Source: Verrucomicrobiota bacterium
Lineage (GTDB): Bacteria; Verrucomicrobiota; Verrucomicrobiia; Methylacidiphilales; Verrucolacustridaceae
Assembly (NCBI GenBank): GCA_010024525.1
Contig: RGGS01000005.1
Coordinates: forward strand, 1 to 18,480
Reading direction: 5' to 3'
DNA length: 18,480 nt
Shown: positions 1 to 7,433 of the stretch, piece by piece
How the letters are laid out: each line of letters starts with the position of its first letter
Position numbering within the stretch: position 1 is the first letter of the stretch
Translations under genes and position numbers: made by a program
Notes under the pieces: model-generated
What the model saw: only the letters and a program-made list of their open reading frames with translations
The model's database searches: none
What the model was told of the DNA's origin: nothing

Positions 1-457
1 TGTTGTCGAAGATGAACTTCTCGTTGTGGAACGTGTTCATCACCAGCGGCATGTCGGTGGTGGTGACGAGGAGGGCGCGCTCGCGGCCCGAGCCGTTGAA
101 GTGGCGATGTTTCGCGTTCAGCGGAATCGCGAACAGGCTCTTGGGGCCCCATTCGAACGAACGCTTCGTGCCGTCGTCGAACTCGACCTGCGTCGAGCCC
201 GTGCCTTCCAGCACGTAATAGACGTCTTCATAGAGATGGCGCTGGGGCGTGGTGGAGCCGCCGGGCGGAATGTCGAGCAGGAACATGTTCGTGAAATCGC
301 CGCGGCCGATGAGATGCACGGCTGCGCCCTTCACGCCGAAACGCGGCCACATGGCGGTCTCGACCTTAAAGAGGTCGATGCCGTAATCCTCGGTGACGGG
401 AATCCCTTCTTTCGCCACCCAGTCCAGATAGGGATCGAGGCCAAAGCGGCGGTCGAA
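1..457 (-). CDS. Cupin-domain protein, partial at both ends
   Basis: The minus strand is open from about 457 to the window edge and reads as a cupin beta-barrel protein. It begins around FGLDPYLDWVAKEGIPV and passes through a metal-site-like stretch (PQRHLYEDVYYVLEG) and then AKHRHFNG near the second cupin motif. The C-terminus lies off the left edge. No start codon in a sensible position is visible; the homologous-looking protein stops where the glycosyltransferase sequence begins. Codons end mostly in G or C, unlike the rest of the window, which suggests a different donor genome (alphaproteobacterial-like by impression only). The substrate is unknown. The + strand frame through this region is a shadow of this gene, although it is open and runs into the next gene. 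The cupin fold is fairly sure; the exact right boundary is not. Confidence 0.7.
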
Positions 458-460
458 TTG

Positions 461-1951
461 GTGACCAGCGGAAAAGTCTTCGACTTTTGGAAATCTCCCG
501 AAGGTGGGTTGAATAAGGAGCTTTCCGCGTATCTGACACAGCCGAGCACCCGAAAAGAGCTGCAAAGGGTTTTGTCCGAGGAAAAGGAGCCGGAGCGGAG
601 AAGTTTCCGGTTGGCTTCCAAAGTCATGAACGATGTGGGGTATCGAATCATTCTGCGTTTTCTTGCAAGGGTTCAGAAGGGCGATGTCCTGGGGGGCCTG
701 GAGCCGTTGGCGGGCGTGATCCCACTGGGATTGGCCACGGCACCGTATCTGTACTCCTTCCATTCGCTAAGAACAGATCGCCCACTACTCGGGGCCGTGG
801 CGGATCGTTTGATTGGCAGACGTCCTCGCTCCCTGACCAACCATGTGAAGGGTTGGTGCACCGATACACTTGAGGATGTGAACGGGGTGGCACGAACCAT
901 TCGCACCATGGCAGAGGCGGGTCGCAAAAATGGATCCGATATCACCATACTTACCAGCCGCATGGGAATGAAACCGGAGGTAGGAGTGGTGAACTTTGAA
1001 CCAGTGGGTGAGTTTGCGATCCCGGAGTACGAGTTACAGAAACTCAGCTTTCCTCCGATCCTTGAGTTTGTGGATCATGTCACCCGCAAGGGGTATACGG
1101 AGTTGATTTTAAGCACCCCGGGGCCGATTGGCTTGGTGGGACTCATGACCGCTCAGATTTTGGGTTTACGAACCAGCGCCATTTACCATACGGATTTTCC
1201 CCAATACGCCCGTTTCCTAAGTGAAGACGACCCCATGGTGGAAGGTATTGCCTGGAATTACATGCACTGGTTCTACAGCCAAGTGGATCGGGTTTACGTC
1301 AATTCCAAAAGCTATGCGGACCGCTGGGTGGAGCGTGGGTTGGCGAGGGAAAAAGTAGAGATACTGCCTCGGGGCCTAGATACGGATGCTTTTGATCTGC
1401 GTCATCATCAACCGGATTACTGGTCCCGCCGGGGTGCCACCGGAAAGGTCATGCTTTATGTCGGCCGAATCTCCAAGGAGAAGGAGTTGGATTTTCTGGC
1501 CCGAGTGGCAGAGGCGATTCCCCCGGAAACCCGCGTAACCTTTGCATTTGTGGGTGAGGGGCCCTACTTGCCTGAACTAAAGAAAAGGTTGAAGGGGGCT
1601 GTCTTTACCGGAGTTCTTCGCGGACAGGAACTCTCCGAGGCTTATGCCTCTGCTGATCTGTTTGTCTTTCCCAGCACTACCGACACTTATGGGAATGTGG
1701 TGGTGGAGGCTCTGGCTTCGGGGTTGCCGGTACTTGTTTCCAATCAAGGAGGGCCTGGAGAGCTTTTAAGGGATGCTCGCGATGGCAAGGTCCTCAAAGC
1801 TGGCGACCTGCCTGGTTGGGTGTTGGCCATTTTGGACTATGTGAAGCATGGTGAGTCGATGGAATCGCGGCATGAACGGAGACAAAGGTGTATTCAAGGA
1901 AGGGAATGGAGGGATGCCTTTCGTCGATTTTGGGATAATGGCTTGATGTGA
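461..1951 (+). CDS. GT4-family glycosyltransferase, 5'-truncated
   Basis: The 3' part of a family 4 (GT-B fold) glycosyltransferase, about 496 codons. The N-terminal domain has HTDFPQYAR and a VNSKSYADRW linker region. The C-terminal Rossmann domain shows VMLYVGRISKEKELDFL and FVGEGPYLPELKKRL, then a nucleotide-sugar site TDTYGNVVVEALASGLPV. That site is the E-x7-E-like motif with Asp in place of the first Glu, as seen in lipid-glycosylating GT4 enzymes. About 150 residues before the GT domain (from KVFDFWKSPEGG to about RPRSLTNH) include a hydrophobic segment (PLAGVIPLGLATAPYLYSF) and are not recognised; in relatives this may be the end of an extra N-terminal domain. The frame stays open upstream to about 26 only because it runs antisense through the cupin fragment, so the true start is lost at the junction near 455-485. 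GTG 461 is merely the first start codon inside the non-cupin sequence. Acceptor and sugar are unknown; glycolipid synthesis is an inference. Confidence 0.8.
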   Translation: MTSGKVFDFWKSPEGGLNKELSAYLTQPSTRKELQRVLSEEKEPERRSFRLASKVMNDVGYRIILRFLARVQKGDVLGGLEPLAGVIPLGLATAPYLYSFHSLRTDRPLLGAVADRLIGRRPRSLTNHVKGWCTDTLEDVNGVARTIRTMAEAGRKNGSDITILTSRMGMKPEVGVVNFEPVGEFAIPEYELQKLSFPPILEFVDHVTRKGYTELILSTPGPIGLVGLMTAQILGLRTSAIYHTDFPQYARFLSEDDPMVEGIAWNYMHWFYSQVDRVYVNSKSYADRWVERGLAREKVEILPRGLDTDAFDLRHHQPDYWSRRGATGKVMLYVGRISKEKELDFLARVAEAIPPETRVTFAFVGEGPYLPELKKRLKGAVFTGVLRGQELSEAYASADLFVFPSTTDTYGNVVVEALASGLPVLVSNQGGPGELLRDARDGKVLKAGDLPGWVLAILDYVKHGESMESRHERRQRCIQGREWRDAFRRFWDNGLM

Positions 1952-2025
1952 ATAACCTTTCACAACCTTTGCATTGTTTGCGTAAATAGTTTGACGCTGA
2001 CAGGTGAAACTCGTTTCATTTCCGA

Positions 2026-2751
2026 ATGCCTGAAGGTGTCCCTTTACCGCCCCCCCCTAAACCGCCAGGCGTGCCTTCGATCCCGCCACCAGCCAAACCC
2101 TCGGGAATTCCTGCACCTCCCGGGGCTCCAAAGCCCCCTGGGCTCACTCTACCCACGGCCCCTAAGCCTCCAGGTCAGGCTCCGGTTCCTCCCGGCATAA
2201 AAAAGGAAACCATGCGGTTAGCACCACCTTCAATGCCCAAATCGCCCACCGTCGGAGCTCCTCCCGTTCCGATGATGCCCAAGCCTCCCGGGGTTCCTGG
2301 GATTCCCCAAATGCCTACGCCTCCCGCGCCAAGTGGGTCGGCAACTCCGGCAACCCCGGCTAATGTCCCGTCGGTTTCGCCTAAGCCTCCAGCAGATCTT
2401 CGCAAAGAAACTATGAGAATTTCTTTACCTCCTCGGCCAGCCGGAGTAGCTGGGGTTGCCGGTAAGCCTGCCGGAGTTCCCGCCGTAACACCTGGGATGG
2501 GTGGGAGCCCCAAGTCTGCGGTGCCAGCTGCAGGGGGAAGCGCTCCCTTTGCGTCCCAAGCGGCTGGTGGATCGACTGGGGGCAAGCCGGGAGCCACCGG
2601 TGCTCCTGGACTGAAGGCGGCTCCAGCCGCAGGGCCAATGGTACGAACCGTTGTCGACACAGATGGAGCCAGCACTGCGCTGGCCATTGCCGCCCTGATT
2701 GCGTCTCTTGTCTCGTTTGGGGTGGTTCTTATGAGCTTCCTACAGAAGTAA
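2026..2751 (+). CDS. Pro/Ala/Gly-rich low-complexity protein with C-terminal membrane anchor
   Basis: A 241-residue protein of unknown function. Residues 1-60 are dominated by PKPPG/PPG-type repeats. A middle region, to about 200, is rich in Pro, Ala and Gly. A single hydrophobic segment lies near the C-terminus (about 214-238: ALAIAALIASLVSFGVVLM) with only a few residues after it, so it resembles a tail-anchored protein with a long disordered stalk. Two charged motifs break the proline tract: KKETMR at 59-64 and RKETMR at 126-131, each followed by hydrophobic-Pro residues (LAPP, ISLPP). There is no signal peptide. ATG 2026 is the first in-frame start; the nearest purine-rich stretch (AGGTGA at 2002-2007) is too far away to be a good ribosome site. 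Thioredoxin starts 4 bases after the stop, so the two are probably co-translated. Both frames antisense to it are also open because of the skewed composition, but this frame has the meaningful C-terminus. Confidence 0.75.
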   Translation: MPEGVPLPPPPKPPGVPSIPPPAKPSGIPAPPGAPKPPGLTLPTAPKPPGQAPVPPGIKKETMRLAPPSMPKSPTVGAPPVPMMPKPPGVPGIPQMPTPPAPSGSATPATPANVPSVSPKPPADLRKETMRISLPPRPAGVAGVAGKPAGVPAVTPGMGGSPKSAVPAAGGSAPFASQAAGGSTGGKPGATGAPGLKAAPAAGPMVRTVVDTDGASTALAIAALIASLVSFGVVLMSFLQK

Positions 2752-2755
2752 TTCC

Positions 2756-3088
2756 ATGTCCTCCGCTAATACCATCACTCTCACGCAGGCCAATTTTAAG
2801 GAACTGGTCCTTCAGTCATCGGTTCCCGTGTTGGTGGATTTTTGGGCGGAGTGGTGTGGCCCCTGTAGAATGGTGGCGCCCCTGCTGGAACAGATTGCCA
2901 AGGATCATCCCGGAAAAGTATTGGTGGGGAAGGTCAACGTGGATCAGGAACAGGCCTTGGCAGCCGAGTACGGAATTCAATCCATCCCCGCCTTTTTCAT
3001 TTTCAAAGGGGGGAAGGTCACGGATCAGTTTGTGGGCGCCCAACACTCACGTCAGACCATCGAAAGCAAACTCGGGATCGGAATTTAG
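2756..3088 (+). CDS. trxA: Thioredoxin
   Basis: A 110-residue cytoplasmic thioredoxin, the usual length. It has the WCGPC active site at residues 33-37, the preceding VLVDFWAEW strand, and the conserved cis-proline at 78 (QSIPAFFIF). The C-terminal GGKVTDQFVGA segment is also typical. It reduces protein disulfides using electrons from thioredoxin reductase and also supplies electrons to ribonucleotide reductase and PAPS/APS reductase in most bacteria. Its ATG lies 4 bases after the stop of the Pro-rich anchored protein, with only a weak ribosome site (ACAGAAG). This indicates coupling to that gene rather than an independent promoter. Family assignment is certain. It is not adjacent to a reductase gene here, so its specific partner cannot be inferred. 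Confidence 0.96.
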   Translation: MSSANTITLTQANFKELVLQSSVPVLVDFWAEWCGPCRMVAPLLEQIAKDHPGKVLVGKVNVDQEQALAAEYGIQSIPAFFIFKGGKVTDQFVGAQHSRQTIESKLGIGI

Positions 3089-3137
3089 ACAAAAGAAGCC
3101 CAAGGAGCTTCCACTTAAGCGGGAAGGGGATCGCCCT

Positions 3138-3162
3138 GACGACCCAGATCTGGTTTTTTATT
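3138..3162 (+). terminator. Possible weak intrinsic terminator after trxA
   Basis: In the 73-bp gap between the convergent trxA and regulator genes, a short CCAG-AT-CTGG dyad is followed directly by six T residues on the + strand. The stem is only 3-4 pairs, so it may not fold stably. The T-run and its place after the last + strand gene are the only support. Confidence 0.3.
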
Positions 3163-3809
3163 TAGGAGGCTGAAACCGCGGAGTAAGTGCATCGATAGAG
3201 GCCGGAAACTCTCTCCTCATCACGACGAACTTTGGTGCGTAGGATCTTTTCAAACATCTGGCGCTCGTAATCACGGATCATGGGAAAGGCGTCCAGACAG
3301 TCCTGAATAGCGGAATTAAATTCCGTGATCCGATGCGTACGATTGGAATTATCGAAAGAGTATTCTGCCATGTAACCGTCTTCCTCGCGCAAATGGGCCA
3401 ACCCCCGGAATCGGGACTCTCCGTCCAGTTTTTCAAGCTTGGTTTCATACCGTTGGGTTTCGGCCTTATAGATGTTGTGGAGAATTTTTTCGGGTCCGAG
3501 TGAGCCGTAAATTTCTTTCACCGACTCCAAAATCTGAAGGCTAAACTGTGGGTAGCGACTGGGGAAGAATTCCTTTGCGCCATCGGTCAAGCGATAGGCT
3601 TTTTCCGGTCGACCCATACCCTTCGGGCGTCGCCACGTATCAAGGTAACCCTCGCGCTCCAACCCGATGCAATGTTGCTTAATCCCCATGTAGGAGAGTC
3701 CCACCCGTTGGCATAGCTCAGTAACGGAGAGGCCTTGGCTTTTCTTAATCTCCCGGAGGATGGAGAGTTTGGGGTTGTTCTGATTGCGTGTAAGTAGCTT
3801 GGTCTTCAT
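3162..3809 (-). CDS. SufR-like winged-helix transcriptional regulator without the usual cysteine set
   Basis: A 215-residue DNA-binding protein. A winged helix occupies residues 13-80 (LSVTELCQRVGLSYMGIKQH as helix-turn-helix; GRPEKAYRLTDGAKEFFP as the wing). A C-terminal ligand or dimer domain resembles SufR-type regulators, which repress Fe-S assembly genes when they carry a cluster. By my alignment from memory, three of the four cluster cysteines are replaced: S166 in EFNSAI (normally NCP), R179 in FPMIRDYE, and E199 in RRDEER. C207 in LYRCTY is kept, and C171 is off register. The protein therefore probably does not bind a SufR-like cluster. ATG 3809 is preferred; an in-frame TTG at 3830 would add seven residues (222 in all), and neither has a clear ribosome site. 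It lies 65 bases downstream of tRNA-Glu and may be read through from its promoter. The target is unknown; no suf genes are in the window. Confidence 0.8.
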   Translation of the reverse strand: MKTKLLTRNQNNPKLSILREIKKSQGLSVTELCQRVGLSYMGIKQHCIGLEREGYLDTWRRPKGMGRPEKAYRLTDGAKEFFPSRYPQFSLQILESVKEIYGSLGPEKILHNIYKAETQRYETKLEKLDGESRFRGLAHLREEDGYMAEYSFDNSNRTHRITEFNSAIQDCLDAFPMIRDYERQMFEKILRTKVRRDEERVSGLYRCTYSAVSAS

Positions 3810-3874
3810 TCCGAGGAATAAGAATTTCAACCGAGAATGACCCGCGAATCAACTCCCGAATTGCAATTATTCAC

Positions 3875-3947
3875 TAGCCCTAACGGGACTCGAACCCGTG
3901 CACCGGCCTTGAGAGGGCCGTGTCCTAACCAGCTAGACGATAGGGCC
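3875..3947 (-). tRNA. tRNA-Glu (anticodon CUC)
   Basis: On the minus strand a full cloverleaf folds. The acceptor GGCCCTA pairs with TAGGGCT (one G-T at the end). The D-arm contains the TGGTTAGGAC segment. The anticodon stem CGGCC/GGCCG encloses the loop CTCTCAA with anticodon CTC. The T-arm has loop TTCGAGT closed by CGGG/CCCG. The discriminator is A, and CCA is not encoded. Anticodon CUC reads GAG (Glu). Length is 73 nt. Confidence 0.95.
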
Positions 3948-3958
3948 TCAATTATTTG

Positions 3959-3986
3959 AAAATACCTTGTTTTGGCCAATGGGCAA
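3959..3986 (-). promoter_or_regulatory. Sigma70-type promoter for tRNA-Glu
   Basis: Read on the minus strand: a -35 box TTGCCC (3981-3986), a 16-nt spacer, then a -10 box TATTTT (3959-3964), 11 nt before the tRNA 5' end. Spacing and position fit a tRNA promoter; box matches are moderate. Confidence 0.5.
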
Positions 3987-4055
3987 TCCTCAAGGCGGCC
4001 GGATTTGATTATCGGATGGAGTGAAGTGCCTTGGAAGAATGACGCGGGTTTGTGA

Positions 4056-5903
4056 TTATTCCACCGTGACGGACTTGGCTAAGTTTCTGGGCTTGTCCAC
4101 ATCCCGTCCGAGGGCCACCGCGCTGTGATAGGAAAGAAGCTGGAGCGGAATGACGTTGAGCAGGGGCTGGAGCAGTGGATGGGTTTCCGGCACGGGGAGT
4201 ACGGCGTCGGCCAGATCGCGAATCTTGGCATCCGTCTCATGAGCGACCGCGATGACCCGTCCTCCCCGGGCCTTGATTTCCTGCAAGCTACCCAAATTCT
4301 TATCGTAAACACCGTCTCGGGGTGCAATCAGCACAGTAGGGGTCTCCTTGTCGATGAGGGCGATCACTCCGTGCTTCAGTTCGGCGCTCGGATACCCCTC
4401 GGCATGGATATACGTCACCTCTTTCATTTTGAGCGCACCCTCCAAAGCAATGGGAAAGTTAGCCAACCGACCCAAAAAAAGCATGGATTTCGCTTCGGCG
4501 TACTTTTGAGCCACCTTCTTGGTTTCATCCGAGCGGTCCAGGACTTGGGTGATCTTCTGGGGAAGGGATTCAATCGCCTGAAGTATTTCCTGCCCGTGAG
4601 AAGCGGATAGGGAGCGAAGTCGCCCCAAGAGAAGGCCCAGCAAGGTAAAGATCATGACTTGGGAGGTGAAGGACTTGGTGGCTGCCACGCCAATTTCAGG
4701 ACCCGAATGCATGTACACACCGCCATTGCTCTCGCGGGCGATCGTGCTGCTCACGTGGTTGCAAATACCCAAACAGGGGAAACCCCGGCGTTGGGCCTCC
4801 CGGAGAGCGCCAAGCGTATCTGCGGTCTCTCCGGACTGGCTGACGGCAAAGAAAAGGGTGTTGGGAGAGGTGGGCGAGTCGCCGTAGCGGAATTCGCTAG
4901 CGTAATGCGTTTCGACGGGGATTTTGGCGAGAGTTTCGATCAGGTACTTCCCCACCATCCCGGCATGCAAAGCCGTGCCGCATCCCAGGATGGAGATTCG
5001 TTCGATCTTTCGAAGCTCGTGGGAGGATAGGTTGAGGCCGCCCAACTTGGCGGTGGCCTCATGTGGATTGAGTCTGCCGCGGAAAGCGTTTTGGATGGAG
5101 GATGTCTGCTCGTAAATCTCCTTGAGCATATAGTGCGGGTAGGGGCCCTTGTCACTGGTCGCGACCCCGTTCTCAATCTCTTCAATCTGAATATCCGAGC
5201 GGATCCCGAGGGGGGAGGCGATATCGTAACGCTCCGCTTTTAAAGCCACCACCTCTTGGTCCTTTAAAATAACGACGCGGTTGGTGTAAGGAGCCAGCGC
5301 CTGGGTATCGCTGGCGAGAAAATTTTCCCCATGGCCGATTCCAATGACCAGTGGGCTTCCTCGCCGGGCACCCACCACTAACCCCGGAAGATCAGAATGA
5401 ATCACCGCGATGCCAAGGGTGCCTTGGACCTGCTTCATGGCAGAACGCACAGCTTCCACCAGTTTTTCTTCCCCCTTGGTTTTACTGGCAGCAAAGGCGT
5501 CCCCGACCAAATGGGCCAGCACCTCGGTGTCGGTTTCAGAGACAAACTTGTGTCCGTGGCCCACGAGCCTGGCTCGAAGCTCCAGATAATTTTCCACAAC
5601 GCCGTTATGAACGAGGGCCAGCCGGCCGGAGGCGTCCAGATGGGGATGGGCATTGATATCGGTGGCGCCCCCATGGGTAGCCCACCGGGTGTGGCTGATG
5701 CCGATCTGGCCTTGAACGGGTTTTTGCTGGCAGGCCGAGGCTAATTCCTGAATGCGGCCGCTTTTTTTTCTAACCTCCACGCCTTTCCCGTTGAGAATTG
5801 CCAAACCGGCGGAATCGTACCCCCGGTATTCAAGGCGACTGAGGGCATCCAGCAAGATCGGTTGGGCATCCCGCGGGCCGACATAGGCGACAATTCCACA
5901 CAT
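4056..5903 (-). CDS. glmS: Glutamine--fructose-6-phosphate aminotransferase (isomerizing)
   Basis: A 615-residue GlmS of normal length. It makes glucosamine-6-phosphate from fructose-6-phosphate and glutamine, the first step towards UDP-GlcNAc for peptidoglycan and lipopolysaccharide. The N-terminal glutaminase domain has the catalytic Cys2 (MCGIVAYVG), HTRWATHG (R74), HNGVVENY (N100-G101) and SETDTEV (D125). Two SIS domains follow; the first contains GCGTALHAG and SQSGETADT, the second a SxxxRGxx-like sugar-binding region (LFLGRLANFPIALEGALKMKEV). The C-terminal tail is the near-invariant DKPRNLAKSVTVE. The gene is transcribed divergently from glgC. The 41-bp intergenic space is too short for a glmS ribozyme, and none is visible. 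Function is certain. Confidence 0.98.
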   Translation of the reverse strand: MCGIVAYVGPRDAQPILLDALSRLEYRGYDSAGLAILNGKGVEVRKKSGRIQELASACQQKPVQGQIGISHTRWATHGGATDINAHPHLDASGRLALVHNGVVENYLELRARLVGHGHKFVSETDTEVLAHLVGDAFAASKTKGEEKLVEAVRSAMKQVQGTLGIAVIHSDLPGLVVGARRGSPLVIGIGHGENFLASDTQALAPYTNRVVILKDQEVVALKAERYDIASPLGIRSDIQIEEIENGVATSDKGPYPHYMLKEIYEQTSSIQNAFRGRLNPHEATAKLGGLNLSSHELRKIERISILGCGTALHAGMVGKYLIETLAKIPVETHYASEFRYGDSPTSPNTLFFAVSQSGETADTLGALREAQRRGFPCLGICNHVSSTIARESNGGVYMHSGPEIGVAATKSFTSQVMIFTLLGLLLGRLRSLSASHGQEILQAIESLPQKITQVLDRSDETKKVAQKYAEAKSMLFLGRLANFPIALEGALKMKEVTYIHAEGYPSAELKHGVIALIDKETPTVLIAPRDGVYDKNLGSLQEIKARGGRVIAVAHETDAKIRDLADAVLPVPETHPLLQPLLNVIPLQLLSYHSAVALGRDVDKPRNLAKSVTVE

Positions 5904-5912
5904 CGTAATCTT

Positions 5913-5941
5913 GTTCTAGCTAGAGGCTTGGATAGGGTCAA
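5913..5941 (-). promoter_or_regulatory. Promoter for glmS
   Basis: On the minus strand: -35 TTGACC (5936-5941), a 17-nt spacer, then -10 TAGAAC (5913-5918), which would start transcription only a few bases before the glmS ATG at 5903. The first four -35 bases and the spacing match sigma70 consensus well. It sits inside the divergent glmS/glgC gap and overlaps the glgC ribosome-site region. Confidence 0.5.
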
Positions 5942-5944
5942 TGT

Positions 5945-7231
5945 ATGAGCCTTTCCAGTGGTGTGAATCCGGATCAAGTTTTGAGTGTGATTTTGGGAGG
6001 GGGGGAAGGAAACCGCCTTTTTCCCCTGACCAAGGAGAGGGCCAAGCCTGCGGTTCCCATTGCCGGGAAATACCGGTTGGTGGATATTCCGATCAGTCTC
6101 AGCCTGAACTCGGGGATCAAACGGGTCTTTTTGCTGACCCAGTATCTGAGTTCCTCGCTTCATCGCCATGTGCAGCAGAGCTACCGTTTCGATGATTTTA
6201 TTCCGAGGGGCTTCATTGAAATTGTGGCCGCTCAGAAAACTCGCGAGGGAATGGATTGGTACCAAGGCACGGCAGATGCCGTCCGGCAGGGGTTGATTCA
6301 TTTTGACAATCATCCCCATGAGCACGTGTTGATTTTATCAGGCGATCAACTCTACCGCATGGATTTTCGCAAGATGCTCGAACAACACATCGCAACCGGA
6401 TCGGACATCACGGTGGCCGCCTTGCCGGTTGATCCGGACAGTGCCCCCCGTCTTGGGCTTTTGAGGGTGGATGGTCAGCAGCGGATCACGGAGTTCGTGG
6501 AGAAACCCAAGGACCCAAAGATTCTATCGGGGTTAAAAGGCGGGGAGGGGATGCCGGCCGGTCGACCTTATTTGGCTTCCATGGGAATTTATATTTTTCG
6601 AAGGGAAAGTCTCCGGGAATGCCTTAGCGCGACCCCAGGCCAGGATTTTGGGAAGGATGTTTTGCCGGCAGCCATACGAACGGGAAAGGTGTCCGCCTAC
6701 GTTTACGACGGCTACTGGGAAGACATCGGGACGATCGGGGCATTTTACCGTGCTAATTTGGATCTTCTGGCGCCATCTCCGAAGTTTGACTTTGGGCTCA
6801 GCTCGGCCCCGATCTACACTCGGGCCCGTTTCCTTCCGGGCTCCGTGGTGGAAAACAGCCAAGTGATCCGGGCGATCGTATCCGATGGATGTATGATTCT
6901 GCGGAGCGTGTTGGATGATGCGGTGGTGGGAATCCGTCAGCGCATCGGTTCGGACTGCCAGATTCGGAGATCGATTCTGATGGGGGCGGACTATTTTGAA
7001 ACTCCGGCTCAACGACAAGAAAACGCCCGCGCGAACCTTCCTGATATCGGAATTGGGGGTGGAAGTGTGATTGAGGATGCCATCATCGACAAAAACGTCA
7101 GAATTGGCCGTCGGGTAACAATCCGGGCATCGGGAAAGCCCTTGGAAATGGATGGTCCGAACTTTTACGTTCGCGACGGCATTGTCATCATTCCCAAGGG
7201 GGCGGTGGTCCCCGATGGTTCCGTCATTTAA
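5945..7231 (+). CDS. glgC: Glucose-1-phosphate adenylyltransferase (ADP-glucose pyrophosphorylase)
   Basis: A 428-residue enzyme that makes ADP-glucose from glucose-1-phosphate and ATP for glycogen synthesis. The nucleotidyltransferase domain contains the N-terminal loop LGGGEGNRLFPLT (17-29), ERAKPAVPIAGKYRLVDI (31-48), WYQGTADAVRQ (105-115), SGDQLYRMD (132-140, with catalytic D134), FVEKPKDP (184-191, with K188 as the glucose-1-P lysine) and GYWEDIGTI. The C-terminal left-handed beta-helix runs from about 290 (repeats such as GSDCQIRRSILMGADYFE and the closing IVIIPKGAVVPDGSVI). The overall look is that of the plant/cyanobacterial-like branch. Two oddities: the usual GxGTRL has Asn for Thr (GEGNRL), and the usual PVSNC segment reads PISLS. 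AGGG about 8 nt before ATG 5945 is a reasonable ribosome site. No other glycogen gene is in the window. Confidence 0.95.
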   Translation: MSLSSGVNPDQVLSVILGGGEGNRLFPLTKERAKPAVPIAGKYRLVDIPISLSLNSGIKRVFLLTQYLSSSLHRHVQQSYRFDDFIPRGFIEIVAAQKTREGMDWYQGTADAVRQGLIHFDNHPHEHVLILSGDQLYRMDFRKMLEQHIATGSDITVAALPVDPDSAPRLGLLRVDGQQRITEFVEKPKDPKILSGLKGGEGMPAGRPYLASMGIYIFRRESLRECLSATPGQDFGKDVLPAAIRTGKVSAYVYDGYWEDIGTIGAFYRANLDLLAPSPKFDFGLSSAPIYTRARFLPGSVVENSQVIRAIVSDGCMILRSVLDDAVVGIRQRIGSDCQIRRSILMGADYFETPAQRQENARANLPDIGIGGGSVIEDAIIDKNVRIGRRVTIRASGKPLEMDGPNFYVRDGIVIIPKGAVVPDGSVI

Positions 7232-7243
7232 GCGAAAAACCGT

Positions 7244-7272
7244 TTGCTTGGGAAAGAGGAACGAACGATAGT
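7244..7272 (+). promoter_or_regulatory. Promoter for tRNA-Gly
   Basis: TTGCTT (7244-7249), a 17-nt spacer, then GATAGT (7267-7272), 12 nt before the tRNA 5' end. Spacing is ideal, and both boxes are recognisable but not perfect. Confidence 0.5.
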
Positions 7273-7284
7273 TTTAGGACATCA

Positions 7285-7355
7285 GCGGGCGTGATGTAAT
7301 GGTAGCCTGCGAGCTTCCCAAGCTTGATGCGAGGGTTCGATTCCCTCCGCCCGCA
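7285..7355 (+). tRNA. tRNA-Gly (anticodon CCC)
   Basis: Acceptor GCGGGCG pairs with CGCCCGC. The D-loop has AATGGTA. The anticodon stem CGAGC/GCTTG (one G-T) encloses loop TTCCCAA with anticodon CCC. The T-arm AGGGTTCGATTCCCT is perfect. The discriminator is A; CCA is not encoded. The D-stem has one apparent T-C mismatch at its second pair, which does not argue against function. Length is 71 nt. Confidence 0.93.
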
Positions 7356-7433
7356 CAGGTTATAAGACGGGGAGGCTTTCTGGATTCCTCAAGAAATACG
7401 AATCGAGGGTTTGAATTCTCGCGGTCAGAACAT

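Noticed and set aside
26..460. N-terminal extension of the glycosyltransferase frame (an ATG near 26 opens a 641-codon frame)
   Set aside because: This part is antisense to a well-formed cupin gene and translates to Arg/Glu/His-rich nonsense; only the part after about 461 looks like a glycosyltransferase.
2175..2687. Long antisense Gly/Ala/Pro-rich frame
   Set aside because: It mirrors the Pro-rich protein; G/C-rich repeats keep several frames open. The + frame has a sensible membrane anchor and is coupled to trxA.
5904..5944. glmS ribozyme or riboswitch upstream of glmS
   Set aside because: The gap is only 41 bp and no conserved core was seen.
7356..7433. Attachment site or integration scar next to tRNA-Gly
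   Set aside because: No duplicated tRNA 3' end, integrase or direct repeat was seen; the short CysA alone does not indicate integration.
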